From assembly GCA_934133015.1 (NCBI GenBank), contig CAKPAQ010000008.1, forward strand, positions 1 to 16,178: DNA of 16,178 nt, given 5' to 3'. Source of the DNA: an uncultured Bacilli bacterium (GTDB lineage: Bacteria; Bacillota_I; Bacilli_A; RF39; UBA660). A program made the position numbers and the translations under genes. Shown one piece after another: positions 6,054 through 13,917 of this stretch (the stretch's first letter is position 1; every line of letters starts with the position of its first letter). Below the pieces are notes generated by a model, which was not told the origin of the DNA, did no database searches, and was given only the letters and a program-made list of their open reading frames with translations.

Positions 6054-8192
6054 TTATATTATTTCGACCTCATCATCTTTAGCTTTATCATCAAGTTTTC
6101 CAATAATCATAAAATCAATAGTTTGATCTTCTTTTGAAGCAGCTACAACTTTAATACGAACTTTATCACCCATTTTATATACAATGTGACTTCTTTCTCC
6201 AGTTGCCATTAAATTGTGTTCATCAAAATGGAAATAATCACTCATATCTTCAAATCTACACATTCCTTCAACTAAGTTATCCAATTCTATAAATATTCCA
6301 AAATTAACAATACTAGTTATCATACCAGTATATTCTTCTCCAATATGATCTTCCATATATTCAGCCATTTTCATATCTTCAACTTCACGTTCACAATTTA
6401 TACTAGCTCTTTCACGGCTAGAAGAATTCTCACTAATAAATGCTAATTTAGTTTGCCATGCTCTAATATTTTCATCACTCATATTTGGATGAAAAACATA
6501 ATCTTTAAGTAAGCGATGTACTGTTGTATCAGGATAACGTCTAATTGGTGATGTAAAATGCGTATAAATTTTACTAGCTAATCCAAAATGGCCAACATTA
6601 TTTGGACTATAAACAGCTTTTTTCATGTTACGTAGTAATAGACTAGACAAAATCTTGAATTCTTTTTTATCTTTTAAGAAATTCAATAAGCCTTGTATAT
6701 TCTTAGGAGACAAATCTTTCATATTACCTTTATAGTTATAACCTAATGTGTTAATATATCCTAAGAATTCCCTAATCTTTTCTTCTTTTGGTTCTTCATG
6801 AATACGATAAATACCAGGTAAGTCTAAATAGAAAATATGACTAGCTACACACTCGTTAGCAATAATCATAAAGTCCTCTATTACATTTTCTCCACGTCCA
6901 CGTTCTCTAACCTTAATATCAATAGGATGACACTTTTCATCGACTATTATTTTTGCTTCATCAACATCGAAATCCAAATATCCACGTTTTATTTTATCTT
7001 TTCTAAGGATTTGTGATAATTCATCCATTAGTCTTAGTTTATCAGCAAAATTTTCATATCCTTCTGGTACAATATTCTTTTCTAGAATTGAATTTACACA
7101 ACTATAAGTCATCTTTTTACTAGAACGAATTACACTTTCACGTAAATCATAATTAACAATTTTACTACTTGAATCTATTTCCATTATACAAGATACTGCT
7201 AATCTATCAACACCCTCATTTAATGAACAAATACCATTAGATAATTGATGTGGTAACATTGGGATAACTCTATCTACTAAATACACACTTGTACCTCTAG
7301 ACATAGCGCATACATCAAGAGGACTATCCTGTTTAACATAATAACTAACATCAGCTATATGAACACCTAATTTATAATTACCATTATCTAACTTTTCAAT
7401 TGATACAGCATCATCAATATCTTTTGTATCAGCTCCATCTATAGTAAATATAATTTCATTTCTTAAATCAAGTCTTCCAACCATTTCACTTTCTTCAACA
7501 TGATCAGGAATACTTTTAAGTTGTTCAATAACCTCTTCAGGAAATTTATCCTCAATATCATATTTTCGAGCAATAGATAAAATATCAACTCCAGGATCAT
7601 CTCTATGTCCTAGCACTTCAATTACTTCACCGCGATAATTAGTATTAGAAGATTGATCCAATATACGAACAACAACTTTACTACCTTCAACAGCACCATT
7701 TATCTTATCAGCATCAATTGAAATATTAATCTTTAATCTATCTTCATCAGGCATAATAGTAAACTTATTATCTTTTTTAACAATTTCACCTACTACCTTA
7801 CATAAATTACGATCTATAATTTTTAATACTCTACCTTCAAGTTTATTTTTTTCCTTTCTGCCAAGTACTTCAACAATAACTGTATCTCCATGTATAGCAC
7901 CATTTAAATTATCTTTAGCAACAAACACATCTTCTTCATCTATAAGATCAACAAAGCCAAAGCCCTTACGATTAATTGTAATTTTACCTTTTTTCAATGG
8001 ACTGCGATCAAATAGCATATATCTTCCTTTATTAGAACAATAAATATCATAGTTACTAGATAATTTATTCAAAGTATCAACTAACTCAAGATATGAATCG
8101 TTTGAAGTTATATTTAACTCATTAGCTATTTCTGAAGCATCAAGAGCTTTATTTCTTCTACCTAATAAATCTATAATATTTTCTTCTAACAT
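6054..8192 (-). CDS. rnr: Ribonuclease R
   Basis: RNase R is a processive 3'-5' exoribonuclease that degrades structured RNA and, with SmpB-tmRNA, non-stop mRNA. At 712 residues it has the normal domain order: an N-terminal winged helix (about 1-60), cold-shock/OB domains (about 68-195, with KGFGFV at 76-81), the RNB catalytic domain (about 245-570) with the metal-binding DGADTKDIDDAV at 252-263, and a C-terminal S1 domain (about 625-705, EEYTGMITSIVNFGIFIEL). The HFTSPIRRYPDTTVHRLL motif of the RNB family is present. The ATG at 8192 has an AAGGTGAT SD. Its own promoter lies at 8215-8243, after a terminator behind secG, so it probably heads the rnr - capA-like - smpB unit. The basic C-terminal tail seen in E. 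coli is short and acidic here. Confidence 0.95.
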   Translation of the reverse strand: MLEENIIDLLGRRNKALDASEIANELNITSNDSYLELVDTLNKLSSNYDIYCSNKGRYMLFDRSPLKKGKITINRKGFGFVDLIDEEDVFVAKDNLNGAIHGDTVIVEVLGRKEKNKLEGRVLKIIDRNLCKVVGEIVKKDNKFTIMPDEDRLKINISIDADKINGAVEGSKVVVRILDQSSNTNYRGEVIEVLGHRDDPGVDILSIARKYDIEDKFPEEVIEQLKSIPDHVEESEMVGRLDLRNEIIFTIDGADTKDIDDAVSIEKLDNGNYKLGVHIADVSYYVKQDSPLDVCAMSRGTSVYLVDRVIPMLPHQLSNGICSLNEGVDRLAVSCIMEIDSSSKIVNYDLRESVIRSSKKMTYSCVNSILEKNIVPEGYENFADKLRLMDELSQILRKDKIKRGYLDFDVDEAKIIVDEKCHPIDIKVRERGRGENVIEDFMIIANECVASHIFYLDLPGIYRIHEEPKEEKIREFLGYINTLGYNYKGNMKDLSPKNIQGLLNFLKDKKEFKILSSLLLRNMKKAVYSPNNVGHFGLASKIYTHFTSPIRRYPDTTVHRLLKDYVFHPNMSDENIRAWQTKLAFISENSSSRERASINCEREVEDMKMAEYMEDHIGEEYTGMITSIVNFGIFIELDNLVEGMCRFEDMSDYFHFDEHNLMATGERSHIVYKMGDKVRIKVVAASKEDQTIDFMIIGKLDDKAKDDEVEII

Positions 8193-8214
8193 AATATCAC
8201 CTTATCCTACTATT

Positions 8215-8243
8215 ATTATAGGTTATAAATAAAAATTTAACAA
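8215..8243 (-). promoter_or_regulatory. Promoter of rnr
   Basis: Minus-strand TTGTTA (8243-8238), a 17-base spacer and a perfect TATAAT (8220-8215), ending about 22 bases before the rnr ATG. It directly follows the secG terminator. Confidence 0.65.
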
Positions 8244-8245
8244 TT

Positions 8246-8272
8246 AAAAAAGCAAAACTTAAGTTTTGCTTT
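8246..8272 (-). terminator. Terminator between secG and rnr
   Basis: Perfect 24-base palindrome (8249-8272, centre CTTAAG, each arm 12 bases, AAAGCAAAACTT) followed on the minus strand by TTT. The T-run reaches 8246. It can fold in both orientations but the minus-strand poly-U tail makes it a terminator for secG. Confidence 0.7.
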
Positions 8273-8284
8273 ACATTTAATATA

Positions 8285-8500
8285 TTAAATAAATTCCATT
8301 ATAAAACTTATTATAAAAAATATCATACCCAACGCTAAAGTTAATCTACTAATAAATAACTCAGATCCTCTTTCTTTACGATTAGAGAATAAATCAGAAT
8401 TACCACCAGAAATAATTTGAGCACCACTTTCAGCTTTATTACTTTGTAGAAGCACTATTACAATTAGTAAAATTGATATTATTAATAAAAATGTTCTCAT
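8285..8500 (-). CDS. secG: Preprotein translocase subunit SecG
   Basis: SecG is the small accessory membrane subunit of the SecYEG channel. The 71 residues have two membrane helices (about 2-19 and 52-69) joined by the conserved cytoplasmic stretch. LLQSNKAESG, GGNSDLFSNRKERGSELFISRL and LALGMIFFIISF match the family pattern LLQ.gk..g...ggg...lFg.rkarg.e.fLsrlT. The start is fixed by GGAGGA seven bases before the ATG at 8500. secG upstream of rnr and smpB is the usual Firmicutes order. It has its own promoter and is separated from rnr by a terminator. Confidence 0.93.
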   Translation of the reverse strand: MRTFLLIISILLIVIVLLQSNKAESGAQIISGGNSDLFSNRKERGSELFISRLTLALGMIFFIISFIMEFI

Positions 8501-8524
8501 AGTATTCCTCCATAACTACCAAAT

Positions 8525-8553
8525 ATTTTACCATATTGATTACATAAAATCAA
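8525..8553 (-). promoter_or_regulatory. Promoter of secG
   Basis: Minus-strand TTGATT (8553-8548), 17 bases, TAAAAT (8530-8525) with a TGg extension. It lies immediately after the stop codon of the upstream regulator gene. Confidence 0.6.
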
Positions 8554-8572
8554 CTAAGCAAGTAGCTTAATT

Positions 8573-9175
8573 TTATTTTTTGATTTTTTTTGCCTGTTTT
8601 ACCATATCAGAGAATAAAGTATTTAACTGTGATTTACTTAATTTTAATTTCATGACTTCTTCTAACATTAAAGTTAAATCATTATTAACAATAAAATTAG
8701 TAACAGAAAAATTAGGTGTATCGTCTCTAGATTTATACAAAAATCTATCATAAAGAGTATTAAATCTTATAATAGCAGCATCTGGCAACTGGCTCTTTCC
8801 TAATTCCGCACTACACAAAGTAGACGGACTTATTCCTAATTGATTAGCCAAATATTCTTGAGTTAAATTGTTAGCTTTCCTAAATTTAACTATTATAGGA
8901 ACAATTGAATCATTTTTAAAATTCTTTTTATTATCATCACAATCTAGTAATTTAATACCATTATATGGATATCTTTCTTTAAATAAATCTTTTTCCACTC
9001 TAGTAAAAGAACTTTCAAATAAATTAAAAAAACATTCTTCAAATTCAGATGATATTGAAACATTTCCCTTTTCCATTTGACTAATAATATTTGGATTAAC
9101 ATTAAGCAATGTAGCCATTTTTAATATTGACATTTTTCTAAGTAATCTAAATTTTACCAATTGCTCCTTTTTCAT
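8573..9175 (-). CDS. Tandem-HTH XRE-family transcriptional regulator
   Basis: This 200-residue protein has two Cro/CI-type helix-turn-helix domains: residues 5-42 (FRLLRKMSILKMATLLNVNP followed by NIISQMEKG) and residues 92-130 (VKFRKANNLTQEYLANQLGI followed by SPSTLCSAELGKSQLP). The second is the more canonical. A helical C-terminal part (155-200) with a lysine-rich tail may dimerise. It probably binds DNA as a regulator; the target is unknown. The true start is the ATG at 9175, supported by AGGGGGA six bases upstream; a longer frame upstream is not supported. Its promoter (9201-9229) overlaps the end of the tspO gene, and an inverted repeat ATATTAA/TTAATAT (9211-9217, 9236-9242) flanks the -35 box and could be an operator for autoregulation. 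Confidence 0.85.
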   Translation of the reverse strand: MKKEQLVKFRLLRKMSILKMATLLNVNPNIISQMEKGNVSISSEFEECFFNLFESSFTRVEKDLFKERYPYNGIKLLDCDDNKKNFKNDSIVPIIVKFRKANNLTQEYLANQLGISPSTLCSAELGKSQLPDAAIIRFNTLYDRFLYKSRDDTPNFSVTNFIVNNDLTLMLEEVMKLKLSKSQLNTLFSDMVKQAKKIKK

Positions 9176-9200
9176 ATAATATCCCCCTAAAATTGGCCTT

Positions 9201-9229
9201 ATTATATCACATATTAAGCAAATAAACAA
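9201..9229 (-). promoter_or_regulatory. Promoter of the tandem-HTH regulator
   Basis: Minus-strand TTGTTT (9229-9224), 17 bases, perfect TATAAT (9206-9201) with TGA extension. The -35 and spacer lie within the last codons of the TspO-like gene. Confidence 0.7.
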
Positions 9230-9671
9230 ACAAATTTAATATTGCTGCGAATATAAGCCACAATAAATATGGTATTTGTAGGTAAGCAACCTTTTTTGAT
9301 ATTGTATAAAATATCTTAATCATTTTTATAACTAAAAATATTAACAAAATAATCCAAAAAAAGGAAAATAATCTAAAGTTAAAAGTAAAAAAGAAAAAAC
9401 TCCACAAATAATTAACAAATAATTGAACTAAAAAAATTGTAAAAGCAAAATACTTATTATAATTACTACTTTCTGATATCATATAAATTGATAGACCCAT
9501 AAGACCATACAAAATAGTCCATACTATAGGAAAAATAAAACCAGGTGGTGCAAAACTAGGCTGATTAAGTTTCAAATAATTGTTGCCAGAGGCTGTTATA
9601 AGTCCAATTATCATCCCAATAAAAATTGGAAAAATTACATAAATAATTAATTTTTTATATTTTTTAATCAC
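9207..9671 (-). CDS. TspO/MBR family membrane protein
   Basis: The 154-residue protein has five predicted membrane helices and the TspO/MBR signatures: PSFAPPGFIFPIVWTILYGLMGLS (39-62), then NYLWSFFFF in helix 3 and QIPYLLWLIFAAILNL (133-148) in helix 5. Family members bind porphyrins or other hydrophobic ligands and are linked to stress responses; the bacterial role varies and none is shown by the neighbours here. The frame starts with GTG at 9671, five bases after GGGTG. The gene is followed directly by the regulator gene, whose promoter overlaps its 3' end. The 184 bases upstream (9672-9855) hold small hairpins (for example GTAGTA/TACTAC) but no gene and no convincing promoter. Confidence 0.9.
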   Translation of the reverse strand: MIKKYKKLIIYVIFPIFIGMIIGLITASGNNYLKLNQPSFAPPGFIFPIVWTILYGLMGLSIYMISESSNYNKYFAFTIFLVQLFVNYLWSFFFFTFNFRLFSFFWIILLIFLVIKMIKIFYTISKKVAYLQIPYLLWLIFAAILNLFVYLLNM

Positions 9672-9855
9672 ATAATCACCCAGTAAATTATATGAAATTA
9701 GTAAAATATTAGTACTAATTGGATTACTATTAATGATATAAACTAAAAGAGTAGTAATGATACTACCCTTAATTCTAACTATAAAATAGCCTAATAAAAT
9801 AATTTCAAAACCAGTAATACAGAATATTTAAACTAACAAGCAATATATTACTAAG

Positions 9856-10833
9856 TTACATAGTCTGTGTATTTTTATTACTCATATCATTATTTTGATC
9901 AATTGGATGTCCAAATGTATCAACATTATTGTTTTCCATTTGTTGAACCATTCTATTAGCTAAAATTTCCTGTTGCCTTTGACCATTTACAACAAGATAT
10001 TGATCTTGCAAAGGAATATAACGATATTTATCCCTGTCATTAACAAATTTAGTTTTTAACCCTTCTCTAACAATTGGATTAATCTCTTTATCCAACGTAG
10101 CGTCAATACTTTCTGGTGTCCAAGCAATTACAATATTTTTATCCAAAAATTTTGAAATATCATTAGAAGAAACACTAGTTACAATTTTGCCATAACCATG
10201 TTCTCCAGAAAGTTGCACCATATATCGATTTTGCAATTTATTATTTTTTTGATCATAACTAAAATAAGTAGCAACATCAAAATATTTACGTTCATATTTA
10301 CTATGAATATCAGCAATATCAGTATTAAACATAGGTACAGGATAATTTCTATCATATGAAATATTTCTTGAATAATGGTCAATTACTGTTTGAACACCAA
10401 AATTATCATATTTAGAAATAGTCTTAGATTGATATGCAGAAATTTGTGCTTGATAGTCATCTGTTGGTATTCTACTATAAGAAAAATCTTCAGTGATTAC
10501 AACTTCATCTCTATCTAATTCTATTTTAGTAGTAGTACTTTTCTTGTCATATGAATTATCATCATCAAACTTTCTTTGTGGTTCTTTGCATAATACAACA
10601 ACACCATCACTATTAGCTGAGATAACTATTTGATCATCATTACTTCTGAAATTTTTAACAGACTCAGTAGTTTCAGAAACAAGACTTTCACCAAGCATAT
10701 TAATTTTATTACTATTATCACGATAGAATTGTTGAAAAGCCGGATTATTAATAATTTCTAATGGTACTTTTTTAACTTCACAATACTTTCTAAATCCATC
10801 AAAAGTAGTGAAATCAATTAACTCTTTTTCCAT
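9856..10833 (-). CDS. Hypothetical 325-residue protein
   Basis: No family is recognised. The true start is the ATG at 10833 (MEKELIDFTTFDGF), because AGGGTGGTG lies 7 bases upstream and a near-consensus promoter just before it; a longer frame adds only 47 hydrophobic residues from non-coding DNA. The protein is soluble in appearance, with no signal peptide or membrane helix. Residues 1-55 are helical. Residues 65-130 are charged and Ser/Asp-rich (RKFDDDNSYDKKSTTTKIEL). Residues 140-300 form a mixed domain rich in Tyr and Asp, including YVPM-like and MVQLSGEHGYGKIVTSVSS segments. The C-terminus is low-complexity, rich in Gln and Asn, ending in Met. It stands between eno and tspO as a monocistron. 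No clear terminator is visible after it. Confidence 0.75.
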   Translation of the reverse strand: MEKELIDFTTFDGFRKYCEVKKVPLEIINNPAFQQFYRDNSNKINMLGESLVSETTESVKNFRSNDDQIVISANSDGVVVLCKEPQRKFDDDNSYDKKSTTTKIELDRDEVVITEDFSYSRIPTDDYQAQISAYQSKTISKYDNFGVQTVIDHYSRNISYDRNYPVPMFNTDIADIHSKYERKYFDVATYFSYDQKNNKLQNRYMVQLSGEHGYGKIVTSVSSNDISKFLDKNIVIAWTPESIDATLDKEINPIVREGLKTKFVNDRDKYRYIPLQDQYLVVNGQRQQEILANRMVQQMENNNVDTFGHPIDQNNDMSNKNTQTM

Positions 10834-10858
10834 AAATAAACACCACCCTATAATCAAA

Positions 10859-10887
10859 ATATTACACAATATCAAAGTATTTGTCAA
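10859..10887 (-). promoter_or_regulatory. Promoter of the 325-residue gene
   Basis: Minus-strand perfect TTGACA (10887-10882), 17-base spacer, TAATAT (10864-10859). The predicted start is about 20 bases before the ATG at 10833. Confidence 0.65.
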
Positions 10888-10949
10888 ATTATAAACAAAT
10901 AAAATAAAATAAAAACAATACAAATGTGTAAATAATTTTAAACTACAAA

Positions 10950-10981
10950 GTAAAAAGAGATAACGTAATGTCATCTCTTTT
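10950..10981 (-). terminator. Terminator of eno
   Basis: Minus-strand stem AAAAGAGAT (10981-10973) and ATCTCTTTT (10961-10953) with an 11-base loop, then TTAC. It begins 9 bases after the eno stop codon. Confidence 0.7.
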
Positions 10982-10989
10982 GATTATAA

Positions 10990-12222
10990 CTATTTTCCAA
11001 GTTCTTCTTCAATTCTCATAAGTTGATTATACTTACAAATTCTATCTGTTCTAGACATAGATCCTGTTTTAATTTGTCCTAAATCTAAACCAACCGCAAG
11101 ATCAGCAATAGTTGTATCCTCAGTTTCTCCACTTCTATGGGAAATTATTGTATTATATCCATTACTTCTAGCTAGTTCTATTGTTTCTAAAGTTTCTGTT
11201 ATAGTACCTATTTGATTTACTTTTAGAAGTATAGCATTACCTGCTTTATTATCAATACCTTTTTGTAAACATTTTTTATTAGTAACAAACAAATCATCAC
11301 CAACTAGTTGAATTCTATCTCCTAGTCGTTCAGTTATTTTAGCAAAACCAGCCCAATCATTTTCATCTACTGGATCTTCAATTGAGATAATTGGATATTT
11401 ATTAATTAATTCTTCATAAAAGTTAATAAGTTCATCAGTAGTTAAACTACGCCCTTCACCAACTAAATCATATTTACCTGTTTCTTTATTATAAAATTCA
11501 CTAGCTGCAACATCAATAGCGATTTTAACATCTTTACCAGGTGTATAACCAGCTCTATTTATAGCATCTATAATAAGTTCAAATCCTTCACTGTTGGAGT
11601 TTAAATCTGGTGCAAACCCACCTTCATCACCAACTCCAGTAGAAAGTCCTTTTTCATTCAAAACTTTTTTTAAATTATGAAATACTTCAGCACCAATTCT
11701 AACACGTTCATGTATATTATCTGCTTGAGGTATAATCATAAATTCCTGAAAATCAAGTTTATTATCAGCATGAGCACCACCATTTATTATATTCATCATT
11801 GGTACAGGTAAAGTTTTACCTTCACCAACATATCTATAAAGTGGCATTTTTTTACTAACTGCACTAGCTTTTAATACCGCCATACTAATGCCAAGTATAG
11901 CATTAGCACCATACTTAGATTTTGTATTAGTACCATCTGCTTCAATCATAGTATAGTCTATTAATTTTTGATCATAAGCATCCATTCCAAGTAACAAATC
12001 ACGTAATGGACCATTAACATTATTAACAGCTTTCAAAACACCTTTTCCCATAAAACGAGAACCACCATCACGCATTTCTAAAGCTTCTCTTTCTCCAGTA
12101 GAAGCCCCACTAGGTACAGCTGCACGTCCTAAACTACCATCTTCTAAAACAACATCAACTTCTACAGTAGGATTACCTCTAGAATCCAATATCTCTCTAC
12201 CTTTTATATCAACAATTTTCAT
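10990..12222 (-). CDS. eno: Enolase (phosphopyruvate hydratase)
   Basis: Enolase converts 2-phosphoglycerate to phosphoenolpyruvate in glycolysis, in the cytoplasm. Hallmarks are IKGREILDSRGNPTVEVDV near the N-terminus, AAVPSGASTGEREALEMRD, GVGDEGGFAPDL with the catalytic Glu, IEDPVDENDW and GDDLFVTN for magnesium binding, LLKVNQIGTITET with the catalytic Lys, and SHRSGETEDT near the C-terminus. The start is the ATG at 12222, set by GGAGGA six bases upstream; the longer frame has no RBS. At 410 residues it is about 20 shorter than typical enolases, with no hallmark missing. The position usually reading A in TGSxSRTDR is Met here. It follows murD and a small orphan gene on the same strand, probably co-transcribed, and ends in a terminator. 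Confidence 0.97.
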   Translation of the reverse strand: MKIVDIKGREILDSRGNPTVEVDVVLEDGSLGRAAVPSGASTGEREALEMRDGGSRFMGKGVLKAVNNVNGPLRDLLLGMDAYDQKLIDYTMIEADGTNTKSKYGANAILGISMAVLKASAVSKKMPLYRYVGEGKTLPVPMMNIINGGAHADNKLDFQEFMIIPQADNIHERVRIGAEVFHNLKKVLNEKGLSTGVGDEGGFAPDLNSNSEGFELIIDAINRAGYTPGKDVKIAIDVAASEFYNKETGKYDLVGEGRSLTTDELINFYEELINKYPIISIEDPVDENDWAGFAKITERLGDRIQLVGDDLFVTNKKCLQKGIDNKAGNAILLKVNQIGTITETLETIELARSNGYNTIISHRSGETEDTTIADLAVGLDLGQIKTGSMSRTDRICKYNQLMRIEEELGK

Positions 12223-12244
12223 ATTTCTTCCTCCATATCTTACA

Positions 12245-12454
12245 TTATTTTTTATTAGAATTAGCAAATTCAATACGTTGTGTATGCCTGTTTTTTTCTA
12301 TTACTCCATCTATATAATTATCAATAGACCAATCAGAAGAATCAACTTTTGAAAAAACAATATCTATTTTTTCAAGATAAACAGGTTTTATAAGTTTAGC
12401 ACCATTAGATAATTCATTTAATAATTTTTCATTTGAAGTAATCTTAATATTCAT
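12245..12454 (-). CDS. Small hypothetical protein, 69 residues
   Basis: No family is recognised. The gene sits between murD (18 bases after its stop) and eno (22 bases before its start) on the same strand. The ATG at 12454 has GAGG at the usual distance, so I take it as real. The sequence is mixed alpha/beta in appearance: an N-terminal strand and helix (MNIKITSNEKLLNELSNG), a hydrophobic strand (KIDIVFSKV), an acidic/aromatic turn (DSSDWSIDNYIDGVIEK) and a polar basic tail. It has no cysteine, signal or membrane segment. It could be a small partner protein or a regulator; neither is shown. Confidence 0.6.
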   Translation of the reverse strand: MNIKITSNEKLLNELSNGAKLIKPVYLEKIDIVFSKVDSSDWSIDNYIDGVIEKNRHTQRIEFANSNKK

Positions 12455-12472
12455 TATTACCGCCTCACTTCA

Positions 12473-13828
12473 TCAAATAATATTTAATTCATTAATATAT
12501 TTTTTAAACTCGTCACCACGATCTTCACATTGTTTATATTGATCCCACGATGCGCTAGCAGGAGATAATAATAATATATCACCTAGTTTACTAATTTCCC
12601 ATGCTTTTTTAAAAGCAGTAGCCAAAGTAGTACATTTATAAGTTGGAATATTCATTTTCTGACCAAATGATACAACTCTATCTTCACATTGACCAATAGC
12701 TACTATCGCTTTTACATTAGATATATAATCAGAAAGTTCATTAAAATCTTGATTACGTTCATAACCACCTAGAAATAATATTATTGGTTTATTAAAAGAT
12801 GATAATGCTATCTGACAACACTTAATATTAGTAGCCTCAGTATCATTATAGAATTTTCTACCATCAACTTCTGATACAAATTCCAATCTATGTTCTACAC
12901 CCGTAAAACTATGTAATACTTCACAAATAGCCTCATTGCTTACCCCAAATTCTTTAACAGCCATAATAGCAGCCATAATATTTTCATAATTATGTTTACC
13001 AATTAATTTTATTTTGTCAAAATCTTCAATTTTCTCATCAAAGTAATAAATACTATTATCTTTTAGATATGCACCATTTATTTCACTAGTGCTTGAAAAA
13101 TACTTAACAGATGAATTTATCTTTTTAGATATATCCATAACTTCACCATTATCCATATTTATAATAGCTATATCATCTTTAGTTTGATTTTTAAAGATTT
13201 TAGACTTAACATATTTGTAATGTTCATATGTTTTCATAAATTCTAAATGTGCTTCACTAATATTAGTTAAAACTGCTACATTAGGATGAAATTCGTTCAA
13301 GTTTTCTAGTTGTTGACAACTAACCTCATCAACAATAATATCATCTTCTTCTAGTTTATCCAAAAAACTACATAATGGATACCCAATATTACCAGCTAAA
13401 TGAACCTTTTTTTTATCAGCTTTTAAAAAGTTGTAAATAAGTGTCGTAGTTGTTGTCTTCCCATTAGTACCAGTAATAGCTATCAATTTAATATTTTTAT
13501 CTTTTGGTAGAAGAAGATAAGCCATTTCAGTTTCATTTATTACCGGTATTCCAAGCTCATTTGCTTTTAAAACATATTTATGATCAATTGGAACACCAGG
13601 ATTCTTAATTAAATAATTATAGGTATTATCAAGTAAATCATCAGGATGCTCTCCTAATAAAAACTTAACACCCATCTTTTTTAATTCATTAATTTTATCG
13701 GAATCTAAACTATCAATGTTTTTACTATCATTAATAAGTACGTCATTTCCACGTTTTATTAATACTTTTGCTGCTTCATAACCACTACGTGCAAATCCTA
13801 AAATTAATATCTTCTGATTTTGAAACAT
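12473..13828 (-). CDS. murD: UDP-N-acetylmuramoylalanine-D-glutamate ligase (MurD), with atypical substrate-site residues
   Basis: MurD adds D-glutamate to UDP-MurNAc-L-Ala in cytoplasmic peptidoglycan synthesis, using ATP. The 451 residues have the three Mur ligase domains: an N-terminal Rossmann domain (ILILGFARSGYEAA, 7-20), the ATPase domain with P-loop GTNGKTTTT (120-128), AGNIGYPL and a conserved Glu (168), and the C-terminal domain starting near GVEHRLEFV (310-318). Several D-Glu-site motifs differ: usual DHLD reads AHLE (193-196), NDSKATN reads NDTEATN (328-334), GGxxKxxDF reads GGYERNQDF (354-362), and SPAxASxDQF ends in Tyr (422-431). The carbamylated lysine region (YKYVKSKIF) is kept. 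ATG at 13828 has AGGGTGAT. A TATAAT lies at 13852-13847. It heads a murD - orphan - eno unit and is divergent from the FemAB-type gene. Confidence 0.9.
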   Translation of the reverse strand: MFQNQKILILGFARSGYEAAKVLIKRGNDVLINDSKNIDSLDSDKINELKKMGVKFLLGEHPDDLLDNTYNYLIKNPGVPIDHKYVLKANELGIPVINETEMAYLLLPKDKNIKLIAITGTNGKTTTTTLIYNFLKADKKKVHLAGNIGYPLCSFLDKLEEDDIIVDEVSCQQLENLNEFHPNVAVLTNISEAHLEFMKTYEHYKYVKSKIFKNQTKDDIAIINMDNGEVMDISKKINSSVKYFSSTSEINGAYLKDNSIYYFDEKIEDFDKIKLIGKHNYENIMAAIMAVKEFGVSNEAICEVLHSFTGVEHRLEFVSEVDGRKFYNDTEATNIKCCQIALSSFNKPIILFLGGYERNQDFNELSDYISNVKAIVAIGQCEDRVVSFGQKMNIPTYKCTTLATAFKKAWEISKLGDILLLSPASASWDQYKQCEDRGDEFKKYINELNII

Positions 13829-13846
13829 AAAATCACCCTCACTGAT

Positions 13847-13852
13847 ATTATA
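13847..13852 (-). promoter_or_regulatory. Probable -10 box of murD
   Basis: Minus-strand TATAAT 19 bases before the murD ATG. The best -35 candidate (TAGACA) is 19 bases upstream of it, a long spacer, so the promoter is only moderately supported. It faces away from the FemAB-gene promoter in a 143-base divergent region. Confidence 0.4.
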
Positions 13853-13917
13853 CTATAAACTATGATTTTTTTGTCTAAAACAATTGCATTTTATATAAAT
13901 TTACAGAAAAACTGATA

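Noticed and set aside
8551..8590. TAAGC/GCTTA hairpin followed by T-rich sequence on the plus strand after the XRE gene
   Set aside because: The poly-T side faces the wrong way for the minus-strand gene and there is no plus-strand gene here; the stem is only five bases.
9176..9229. N-terminal extension of the XRE regulator (MFICLICDIIRPILGGYY)
   Set aside because: It overlaps the promoter and has no RBS; the ATG at 9175 follows AGGGGGA.
10834..10974. N-terminal extension of the 325-residue gene giving a hydrophobic leader
   Set aside because: The extension covers the promoter and the eno terminator; the internal ATG at 10833 has a clear SD, so the hydrophobic stretch is translated intergenic DNA.
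12223..12273. 17-residue extension of enolase
   Set aside because: Enolases begin at the MKIVDIKGREILDSRG position, and GGAGGA marks the ATG at 12222.
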